Shown one piece after another: positions 10,286 to 19,728 of a stretch of DNA of 64,000 nucleotides (position 1 is its first letter; every line of letters begins with the position of its first letter). The translations under genes were made by a program, and so were the position numbers. The stretch is from assembly GCA_026214975.1 (NCBI GenBank), contig CM047806.1:84119599-84183598 (forward strand), read 5' to 3'. Below the pieces are notes generated by a model. That model saw nothing but the letters and a program-made list of their open reading frames with translations. It was not told the origin of the DNA and did not search any database. The stretch is from Gentiana macrophylla. Taxonomy: Eukaryota > Streptophyta > Magnoliopsida > Gentianales > Gentianaceae.

Positions 10286-11325
10286 GACCACATCTATTGT
10301 TCTTTTATTTTATTTTTTTATTTTTTATTTTTTTTCAATGAGAATGTTTGAACTTGACCTAGTGATAAGAGTAATTACAATTATTGGTATTGATCAGAGT
10401 TCGAATTACAGAAAGGTGAGGTTTTAGTGCTTGATGGTTTAAGTGTTTTAACCATGTGTAACTAGGGGTGAACAAAAAATTTAGAAACCAAACCAACCGA
10501 CCGAATCAAATTGAACTAAACCGAAAAAACGTAAATCATGGTTTTTTGTCGATTTTTATAACTGAAACCAAACCGTTTATTACAATTAGGGTTCAATTTG
10601 AAAATTTGAAAACCGTTTGAAACTGGACCAAACCGGATACCTTATATGAAATTTTAAATTATCACTCTACTTAATTCACTCTAACTCATTTCATTTAAAT
10701 TCCTATTTGCAATATATTAATTATCCATCATTAATTTCAATATTTAAACATTCAACTTGTTGCAAGTTGCACACACTTTTACTTCAATAAATCGATATCA
10801 TAAATGAACAACACAACACAAATCAATTAATGACTGGCAATCTCTAGTCTTATGTTCTCTTTGCTTTCTCAATACCCATATTTGAAATGACTTCATTGTT
10901 TTTCTAATATGTGCAAAAATTAGTTACATTTCACCAATCTCATTCACTTACGAAAAATAATACGTTCATATTTCTCCTCTGATCTCACTCAAATACTATT
11001 GTGTCTTACGCACGGTGTTGTTTATCTAAATTAATTATTCAATGTTGTAGGTGGTAGTTTTTTTTAGGAAGATGTAAGTTCAATATTAATAATGTGTCGG
11101 TGTTTAAATCTTCGTTGGTGAATTGAAATGAGGAAAATACGATTAGTTATTATCTTAATGAAGCCTAGTTGGGAAGTTCGGTGGTAGGTAATGCATTTGT
11201 TAATTTGGATGATGGATGATAGTTAGGGGTTGATTTTTGGGATCTAATTTTAAGATTGGTATGAATTAGTTCAATATAGATATTTTGTTATATCATCTCT
11301 TCGGCTTCAATCACGTAGTAGTACT
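10286..11325. other. Intergenic sequence without a recognisable gene
   Basis: T-rich start, then a stretch rich in AAACCAAACCGA and AACCGTTT words beginning taggggtgaacaaaa at about 10466. That resembles the ends of dispersed plant non-autonomous transposons, but I could not find a partner end. The rest to 11325 is AT-rich, without coding potential or clear signals. Confidence 0.5.
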
Positions 11326-14300
11326 TGTGACGGCCCGGCTCCCTACCACTAAAGGTCGGTGTGGGAGCGGCCTGCGAAGCTCTCGCCGCGACTTCAGAAC
11401 ATATTTAAAATCCAAAGGCAATTATATTTTATCAATTAATATATTACAACTGGCAATTGATTAATTCCATTAAAATATTACAACGAGTAAAACACAAATA
11501 TATATCTAACTTAGCAGGCGCAACACTATCTAATCCTTAGTTGATGACATCATTCTTATCTCCTTCTCTTTCCCGACCAAACACATGGAAGCCTCTCTCA
11601 TTAGCCAGCCATACCTGTCAGACTGAAAATGTGTTCGCAAGAGGTGTGAGTTTTTAAACTCAGTGAGGTTTAGTGTGTGATTAACGTGTAGTTTCACAAA
11701 TATTTATAGTTTAACATACACATAGCAGATAGTCACTGATACATATTATTTTTACATATATCAGTCCAGGGGGCACAATAGCAATAACAATATCACATTT
11801 GATAGCACATAAGTGACATTATAACATATCACACACAACGGAAAGTACCAGAATAACAGTTAAAAGCACGTATTATAAGATATAAACAAATATGGAACCT
11901 CACAGTGATATTGCGAATACTAGTCGTCTCTATTGATATCGCTCGGACATTAGTTCCTCTCATACAATCGAACACTAGTTGTCCCTCTGCAGCATCTCGG
12001 TTGTGTAACAATTGCTCAAGAATAATAACACTGCTTCTCTTATATCTTATATCTTTCTCTTATTAATAAGAAAACAAGTGTTCAACCGATGTTGACTCTT
12101 GTTTTTTTTTCATTGGTCCTTTTTTTTTTATTGTTTATCGGCCCAGTCTATTTTTTATTATTATTTATATTTACTGTTCATCGGCCCAGTCCACAAATAT
12201 TTTTTTCGAAAGAAGGGTTTGAGTTAAATTGTTCCATTTTGGAGGACTCAATCAGTATCACCTTTTAATGTGCGAATATATGTAGCAAATGTATGACTAT
12301 TTTCAAAATATAAGGCCACGACTTTCATTTACACGATCTTTGTATCACGCCAAAAAATTATGTTTGACGTTTACATGAAATATTATGAATTTCTTAAAAT
12401 AAATTCATTTCATAAAAAATATATCGTTTGTACACTATGATATATACTATTTTCAAGATATAAAGCGCACTTACACGTTCTTTACTGATCTTTATATCAT
12501 GTTTAAAAATATTTGGTTTGACGATTACATGAAATATTAAAATTCTTGAAATGAATTTTTTTTGTAAAAAAACATATCGTTTATAAAAAATATTAAATAT
12601 CTTGAGAAAAAAAATTATTTCGGCCACAAATATTGTTAAACTAGCTATAGTGTGTTGTTGATTTAATTTCTATGGAAATTCGAATTGTGTATTTTACCAT
12701 GGCCGTTAAAATTAGCCTAGATTTGAGAATACAAAAAAAGGGTTCAGTAGTGTCGATTTTGTGTCGTGGAGTATTGACAGTGTGTTAGACTTTAATTAAT
12801 ATTCATTTCATCAACCGACGCTTGTTGGATATGGCGTCGGGATGTATCAGAGCGTGTCGTGTCGTGTTTTTGGTAGAACACGTGTTGTTGCAAATAATGT
12901 CGAAGATAACTTCATTTTTCGGTTAAAATAGATTTAAGTAGAAATTGAAAAAAAAAAATCAGTAGTGTCGAAAAGTATCCATACGATGTCAGGAGGTGTC
13001 GAAGATGTGTCGGATATTCATTTCATCAGCCGACACGTGCCGGACATGCCATCGTAATGTATCAGAGTTAATTAAATACAAACCGGGGCAACACTCGTTC
13101 GTAGCACGATTGTTTATTTTCGATAAGATATAACCGGACTTTCGGTTATCGTTATATATAAACCGAATGAGGCTTTAAATTTCAATCAAACAAAAAAATT
13201 CGATTTCTCGATTCGATTTCGACACAACAATTGAATATTATACACAACAAAGTGCATATTTCGATACGATTCATTTTTAGTACCTCCAACTGATAAAGCG
13301 GATTCAGTTTTAAATTTCAATCAACCGAAAATTTTCGATTTCGACACAACAATTGAGTAAAACCGTGTGGACACCACATTAAATATTTTTATTATTTTGA
13401 ACAACATAACGTCGATAGAACCGACGGTCATTTGCAGTACGAACGTCACTAAAATTGATGTTGGAATACCAATCACTTTTATATTCTTCAGACCGTTTGA
13501 CACGTGTTTTTTTCTAGCCACCAAATTAATGAACACGAAATCAATGACGTATTCATTAATGATAAGAAAAAGAAATGTCGTATAGAAAATGAGTGAAACA
13601 CATCTTCAAGCATATTAATAATCTGGAAGCTAAGGCGTCCAAGATTTGACCGTATAGTTAAGATCCACTTATTGTTTTTCTATAATGTTTCATTGTGTAA
13701 AGTTGAAAGTTTCAAAGTGATCGACTTTACGACATCGTTTTCTTATACATTATATTGTAGTTTATTTTGTAGATAGAAACTACCGATAGAAATTGTAAGA
13801 GAGAGTGATTCACAATTTTCACGCCTCTAAGAAAGAATTTATCTCTTGGAGAAAATGCGATATATTTCTCTTCTTTCTCTTTGTCTTGTGTCTTAAATTT
13901 ATACTGGTTTAGTTTCACGCAATTTATTTCACGTTGGGATCTATTTTTGATATTATCGTTGGAACGATTTATGTTGGATCATGCGCCGCTTCACACTACT
14001 ACGTTAACTAGTAATATTAATAATACATAGTAATAACAATAATAACACATGATACGGCTTTTATAGCTTGATTTCAACAAATGTTGGTCACCTTATACTG
14101 TTAATGAGTCACACGTGCATATGGCTAGGCTTTCCCACGTAAATATCATTGGTGACTAAGTATAAAACGCCACCAATCTAACACTTTAAACTGCCACCGG
14201 TATTAGGACGTGGCTATCATGTAATTTCTTTGATTTATTATTCTTCAGTATAATACAAATATACAAGCATATCCATTTACTAGTAATGTAAACGTGTAAA

Positions 14301-14589
14301 CGTGTAAACGTAAAAACTTAATGTATAAGTATTAGGATACTATCGATTATCATTTTATATGTAATATTTACGCATATATACTTATAATTTATATGTTACT
14401 ACAAGTTACGTAAATCTTTTTAAAGTATAATTTATATGTTACTACAAGTCACGTAAATCTTTTTAAAGTAGTCGGTTATCATAAAAAGTGGCGTTACATA
14501 TGATAACTTATACAACTAAAATTAACATAAAAATACATCGTATACAAAATACAACCCTATAAAGAAGTATTAAAAATCGGGGTGTCACA
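11326..14589 (-). repeat. LTR (3') of chromovirus-type gypsy element G, 3.26 kb
   Basis: It begins TGTGACGGCCCGGC and ends GGGGTGTCACA, so the two ends form a TGTGAC/GTCACA inverted terminus. On the minus strand it starts TGTGACACCCCGATTTTTAA, the common opening of plant Tekay/Del-like LTRs. The integrase C-terminus of the same orientation abuts its high-coordinate end, making this the 3' LTR. Inside are degenerate repeats of GTGTCG-rich sequence (12720-12900 and 12955-13075), a direct repeat of about 55 bp (13166-13235 and 13306-13360), and a 43-bp tandem duplication (14383-14468). Short open frames inside it have no protein similarity I can recognise. Confidence 0.75.
14383..14468. repeat. 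43-bp tandem duplication inside LTR G
   Basis: Two adjacent copies, 14383-14425 and 14426-14468, of a unit starting tataatttatatgttactac. They differ at one base (gtta/gtca). Confidence 0.85.
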
Positions 14590-14951
14590 GTACTGATGTA
14601 ACACATATATCACCATATGTTTTTTTGGATAAGTAGTGATTTTCTATATGTCCATTAGGTGAGGTGATAGGAGGTTGTGTAGAAACTGGTATGTGAGCTC
14701 CCTTATATCTTTTGAGCATAGAAATATGAAACACAGGATGCAACTTTGAATATTCTAGTAGCAATAGTTTATAGGCAACAGGATTGATCTTTTCAACCAC
14801 CTTATAAGGACCAAAGTATCTAGCAGCCAACTTTAGATTCCTTCTCAATGCCAATGTAGTGTTCCTGTAAAGTTGTAACTTGAGGAAAACCAAATCTCCT
14901 TCTTGAAATTCTCTTTCCTGTAAGCAGTATCACTGTTGTAGCTTTCAATTG
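14585..14951 (-). pseudogene. Gypsy integrase C-terminal part of element G
   Basis: Minus-strand frame from about 14915 down with [34 protein letters not shown] and [16 protein letters not shown], the classic C-terminal integrase motif of plant chromovirus-type gypsy polyproteins. It runs straight into the LTR at 14589. Its upstream half is not next to it: the integrase core resumes at 39346-40129, on the far side of copia element P. There seems to be a small internal loss near the junction. Non-functional. Confidence 0.85.
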
Positions 14952-14956
14952 GTATG
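14952..14956. repeat. Left target-site duplication (GTATG) of copia element P
   Basis: GTATG directly precedes the TGTGGAAATATT start of the P 5' LTR. The same five bases follow the P 3' LTR at 39341-39345. The gypsy integrase frame is interrupted exactly between them. Confidence 0.85.
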
Positions 14957-15308
14957 TGTGGAAATATTACATAATATTTAATATTATGAATATTTCTTTT
15001 TACCTTTGTATTTCGTGTAACACTTTACTTGTTACTTTACTTGTACACATTATTTGTAACATGACATATTAATTTTATGATATAAACAATTAATATGTCA
15101 TAAAGTAACTCTAGTTTGTCTTATTGTGTCCTAGCCTTTATGTCCAGCCGCATATGGACCGTCCTATCACATACTAGCCGCCCATAGCACTCATGACACT
15201 ACTGGGACCTTTCTCTCCATACTTGTATCTATATATACTCTTCTTTTATGATGAATAAACATAAGTTGAATTTTACTCAAGTATTATTACTTTCTCAAAC
15301 TCTCTTCA
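14957..15308 (+). repeat. 5' LTR of copia element P (352 bp)
   Basis: Runs from TGTGGAAATATTAC to CTCTCTTCA and is followed at once by the primer-binding site. Its last 138 bp (15171-15308) match 39203-39340 with three mismatches, identifying the far 3' LTR remnant. A TATA-like tatatatac lies near 15231. Confidence 0.9.
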
Positions 15309-15319
15309 TGGTATCAGAG
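15309..15319 (+). other. Primer-binding site of element P (initiator tRNA-Met)
   Basis: TGGTATCAGAG directly after the LTR, the usual copia primer site complementary to initiator tRNA-Met. Confidence 0.9.
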
Positions 15320-15385
15320 ACAGGTTCTCCTTAAACCGCTACAAAATCTCCTTAATCCGTTGAAAAATCTCATCTCATATCAAGA

Positions 15386-16421
15386 ATGTCTTCAATATCC
15401 GAAGCTTCTTCACCCTCAGTAGAGTCCCAAAGACCTCAAGCAGACCAGGGTCACTGAAAACTCTTCATTTACGAATCATAGACTTGATGGAAACAACTAC
15501 ATGCTATGGTCAAGGTCTATGAAGATGTATATCTCCGGCCAGAGCAAGATGGGATACCTATTTGGCTCCAAACCTGCCCCTGCTGAAACTGACCCCAAGT
15601 TTGAAGCATGGGATACAAAAAATAACCAAGCCATTACCATCCTCATGAGGTCAATGACAAAAGAGATCAATGAGAACTTCATGATGTATGATACTGCAAA
15701 GAAAATCTGGGACAATGCCAGAGACCTTTACTCAAAAAAGGACAATACATCTGAGGTCTATGATCTTGAAGCTCAAATCCAAAATTGCAGGCAAGGGGAT
15801 CTGTCTCAGAACTCAAGATTTCAACCAACTATTTAAGGCATGGCAACACCTAGATATGTTGGAAACCCACCAATGGAATGATGTACGGGATGCTACATTG
15901 TACAGGGACATCATTGAGAAAAAGAGGGTATTCAAGTTCCTCATTGGACTGAACCCATCTCTTGATGATGTTAGAGAAGAGTCCTTGCTTCCAAACCACT
16001 CCCCAATCTCAAATCTGTGTTTGCTGAAGTCAAACATGAGGAAAGCAGGAGAAAAGTGATGCTGCAAAGCAACCCTGCTGATCACCCTACTGAGAGCTCA
16101 AAGATCGATGGTTGTCGTGGAAGCTCTTTGAGGTTACCGAGGTCTATAGAGGCCTCACGAGAGAAGACAGGAAAGTTGTTCTGTGACCACTGCAAATGCA
16201 CAAATCACACAAAGGACAATTGCTGGAAACTACATGGTAAGCCTAACTCCTCAAAATCCTCCAAACCAACGAGGGAAATCCAGGGCAGACATGTCAGTGA
16301 AGAAGAAAACAAGGACACTGCTTTGAATGCTCAGTTTACTGCCTTCAAAGCTGTTAGGAACATTTTAGGAGGTTTTGATGATGGCCATACTAGCTGTTAT
16401 AGCAAGCCTGAAATAAGTTAG
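15386..16421 (+). pseudogene. Copia gag of element P, frameshifted
   Basis: It starts MSSISEASSPSVESQ at 15386. After a frameshift near 15450 it reads LDGNNYMLWSRSMKMYISGQ and KFEAWDTKNNQAITILMRSM (15481-15820), the retrotransposon gag fold. A second frame (15831-15990) has HQWNDVRDATLYRDI and VFKFLIGLNPSLDDV, and a third (16017-16421) has SVFAEVKHEESRRKVML-type sequence. The zinc knuckle CDHCKCTNHTKDNCWKLHGKP keeps its CX2CX4HX4C pattern at about 16181-16240. Related to the gag of the copia fragment at 2235-4307. Protease and everything downstream are missing; other sequence begins at about 16430. Confidence 0.88.
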
Positions 16422-17392
16422 AATTCTCTGTATAAGTCTTTACTTAGAGTCTGACACATTGTATAAGTTAAGTCGGACAAGTATTGTACTAGTTGGTAGG
16501 ATGGCAAAGTAAAACAGACATTCGGCAGAGTGAAGCCAGCCAAGCACCAGCAGAGAAGCAGTGAAGACTTAATGGTATGCCTTATAATCAAGGAAGTCTG
16601 TGATGACCTTGGATAAGTCTAAGTATGTTACAAGTGATGAAACTCAATGTTCAAATATGGTGTACACCGATCTCACCCAAATCAATGATCGGTGAAGTAC
16701 AAAGATTCTCCTTAAAACCGAAGTGATGAAGGAAACAAAGAATCGACAGAGTAAACTGACTTTCGCAAAGTGAAGGCAAAAAGCAAGTGAAGGAAGATCT
16801 AAACGGCAAAGTCGGATGGATCACTCCGACCGCTCAAAGAACGGCGAAGTAATCCTTATCAAAACAGAATTGAAATATGATGAAGATTCGAGAGGATCAT
16901 GCATTTAATGCACAATCAATAGAGGATCAATCTAGGGCGGATTTTTCTCGCTATACACTTGAAGAAAAAATCCGATCATCGAAATCAAGGAGAATATAAT
17001 TAAGGGGAATCAAGAATAAAATCAAGGATTATACCCTCATAAATATAGCCAACGGACGGAATTTCAAATCAAGGATACTCAAGGCTATAAATAGAAGGCA
17101 TTGACAGATGATGATGAAAAAAGAAGAGAAAGAAAACTAAGCGAAACTCACAATTTGAAAAGCCTTCTCTCCGAACTTACAAGGATTTATCTGAGATCAA
17201 CTCGCACAACATAACTACAATTTCATATTCAAAGACTTGAGATTGATCAATCAAGTTTGTGAATCTCATTCACAATAAATCAAGCAATCAATCGAAGTCA
17301 TCCGAGAAGGAGTTGTGCGTGTGATAAGTCAGAAGGATTTGATCTCGGGAGCGATGAAAGAGATCAATCATCAAGCCGCTGCGATCAATGAG
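16422..17392 (+). repeat. Non-coding LTR-like stretch with a TATA box
   Basis: No coding potential. A good TATA box, CTATAAATAG, sits at 17085-17094. It is followed by a purine-rich then pyrimidine-rich leader and an A-rich region (17260-17300), the layout of a plus-strand LTR promoter and leader. I could not define both ends or a partner copy. It may be an LTR inserted just after the P gag, or P's own altered internal region. Element S is inserted at its right end. Confidence 0.4.
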
Positions 17393-17897
17393 TGATAGTC
17401 TTGTAGATTGTGAAGCTTGGGAAGTCAAGGACAATCATACTGATAACGCTGAAATTATCTCAGGTTGTCTGGGGTGGTATTACGGTGGATATCTGGCTGT
17501 TTTACTGGTGTGGATCGGGGAGCTGGATGCTCCGGTGGTGATACCGTGTAACGCAAGAAAAAGGATGAGAGAATTTGGCTTTGCCTTCTCTTTTTATTGA
17601 TTAAAACTGTCCCCCATTGGAGGGTCACATATGGCGCTATTTATAGGGAAAATGTTATACATAGTTAGATAATTATGATAAAGGACATCGGTGATGCGAA
17701 TACATATCGAATGCTCAATCTGTCAGCGAGCCGGGGCGACTCTGAACTTGGGGAGGGCACCATATGCAGGCGGATTGTCCCGAAGGTTGTCGTCCCCCTC
17801 TTTTACTCTGAGCGAGCTGCCGGTCCGACACGTGCTCAGCTGGTATCCCGGCGATCGGAGCGACAGTCCTGAGTCATTATTAGGAATATCCCTATCA
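17393..17897 (-). repeat. LTR (3') of Tat-like gypsy element S, 505 bp
   Basis: The ends are TGATAG and CTATCA, a perfect 6-bp inverted terminus. On the minus strand a TATA box (CTATAAATAG, 17636-17646) lies about 250 bp into the LTR and is followed by TTTTAATCAATAAAAAGAG, a plausible polyadenylation region. The high-coordinate edge abuts a GGGGGC purine run, so this is the 3' LTR of a minus-strand element. The partner LTR was not found in the window. Confidence 0.6.
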
Positions 17898-17910
17898 ATG
17901 GCCCCCTACT
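17898..17910 (-). other. Polypurine tract of element S
   Basis: Plus-strand atggccccctact, which on the minus strand reads AGTAGGGGGCCAT directly before the LTR start TGATAGGG. The position and composition fit the primer for plus-strand DNA synthesis. Confidence 0.5.
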
Positions 17911-18030
17911 CCGCACCCTTGGCATTTCTCGAAACAAGGTGGGGAGTACTTTCTTAGAAGATCGCCACTTATTGGATGGTTCCATTTTCTTTTGATTCGA
18001 TACCTCGATCCTTTTGCTTAGTCAACGGCG

Positions 18031-18983
18031 AGGCAGTACTTTGACGAGTAGCCTCGACTTCATTGGATTCGGCATCTTGGGCTTTTAACCTAGCCTGTGG
18101 CGAAGCTGTAATTGGGCGGATAGCCTAAGCTTCTGAGGATTTGGCATCATGGGCTTTTAGCCTAGCCTGATTCGAAGTCGTATTTGGGCAAGTAACCTTG
18201 ACTTCATTGGATTCGGCATCTTGGGCTTTTAGCCTAGCTTTGATTCAAGTCGTATTTGGGCGAGTAGCCTTGACTTCATTGGATTCGCATCTTGGGCTTT
18301 TAGCCTAGCTTCGTGGCGGCGGCCGTGTAATTGGGCGGATAGCCTAAGTTTCTGAGGATTTGGCATCTTGGGCTTTTAGCCTAGCCTGTGGCGAAGCTGT
18401 AATTGGGCGGATAGCCTAAGCTTCTGAGGATTTGGCATCTTGGGCTTTTAGCCTAGCCTGATTCGAAGTCGTATTTGGGCGAGTAGCCTTGACTTCATTG
18501 GATTCGCATCTTGGGCTTTTAGCCTAGCCTGTGGCGGTCAGTAATCATTGGGCGGATAGCCTAAGCTTCGAGGATTTGGCATCTTGGGCTTTTAGCCTAG
18601 CCTGTGGCGAAGCTGTAATTGGGCGGATAGCCTAAGCTTCTGAGGATTTGGCATCTTGGGCTTTTAGCCTAGCCTGATTCGAAGTCGTATTTGGGCGAGT
18701 AGCCTTGACTTCATTGGATTCGCATCTTGGGCTTTTAGCTTCTTTGTGGCGGTCGTAATTGGGCGGATAGCCTAAGCTTCGAGGATTTGGCATCTTGGGC
18801 TTTTAGCCTAGCCTGATTCGAAGTCGTATTTGGGCGAGTAGCCTTGACTTCATTGGATTCGGCATCTTGGGCTTTTAGCCTAGCCTGTGGCGAAGCTGTA
18901 ATTGGGCGGATAGCCTAAGCTTCTGAGGATTTGGCATCTTGGGCTTTTAGCCTAGCCTGATTCGAAGTCGTATTTGGGCGAGT
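18031..18983. repeat. Alternating 72-bp tandem array (monomers A and B) in the 3' non-coding region of element S
   Basis: About 14 head-to-tail monomers of 70-76 bp. All share the second half GGCATCTTGGGCTTTTAGCC. The first half is either type A (ttcgaagtcgtatttgggcg then gacttcattggatt) or type B (gtggcgaagctgtaattggg then taagcttctgaggat). The order I read is A B A A B B A B B A B A B A, the last one truncated at 18983. Several B copies carry a small altered motif (gtggcggtc). Tandem repeats in the 3' non-coding region are known for Tat-lineage retrotransposons and can seed satellites. Confidence 0.9.
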
Positions 18984-19728
18984 TCACATTATGTCGGCCC
19001 CCTGGCAAGCGTATTCATTACGGCTCTGCTTTGCCCGATTCCCACTTACAGTAGTTTTAGGGAAAAGACTGATGTGACCCGCCGCGAGCTCTGATTGGCC
19101 GTGACCTTTCGGGTATTTGTGCGTAATGATGGCAGTCCCAAATTTCGAAATTTGAAAATCCCGCCCGTAATCTTATCCCTTGGATCTACGGGCGGTGGAC
19201 CGTTGGATTTGTTTTTCTCTTCTTATATAAAGGGAGAGTTGCCCAACCCCAAACACTTTCCGATTTCTCGTTTTAGCAATTTTATCGGCTGCTTCCAAGT
19301 GGACGCTCTCCGACGAGGCGATTTCCGGTAGGGTTTCGAAGGTTTACTCCTGCCTCCTGCTTGTGTCTCCTGCTAATCATCAAGTAAGTCTGTTTCCTTT
19401 CTCGATTTATAGCATTCCTCTAAGCCTGGCTTTATTATTATTTGGGTTGGTGTAATTGAGTTTATACTCGCTGCTCCCCTTCCCTGCTTGACAATCCTCT
19501 CAGTCGATCTGGGGCAATGAATAGCCCAGATCCTTAAATTGAGTTGGGCGCGGTTGCTGCCGTAATGGGTTTTCACTTAATGTTTGCTCCCTGTGATTGG
19601 TGGGGTTCGTTGTAAGATGAAAAGACGGGGTGTCGAGATGGATTGGTTCAGATGATCTCGGCCCGGTTACCGCTGTCCTGGGTGATGTCTTATCCACCTC
19701 GTTCTTTTCTTTTGTAGGATGTCGATAA
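18984..19728 (+). promoter_or_regulatory. Promoter and spliced leader of the accessory gene of element S
   Basis: A TATA box (TATATAAAG, 19224-19232) is followed by a leader. A donor GTAAGT at 19384 and an acceptor ttttgtAG at 19716-19717 suggest a 334-bp intron in the 5' UTR just before the ATG at 19729. The short open frame at 19095-19331 overlaps the TATA box and is unlikely to be coding. The direction is opposite to the LTR of element S. Confidence 0.5.

Noticed and set aside
12394..13918. Several Ile/Lys/Phe-rich open frames
   Set aside because: They fall inside the long AT-rich LTR G; composition alone explains them.
18031..18983. CRISPR-like array
   Set aside because: The repeats are directly adjacent with no unique spacers, and this is a plant genome.
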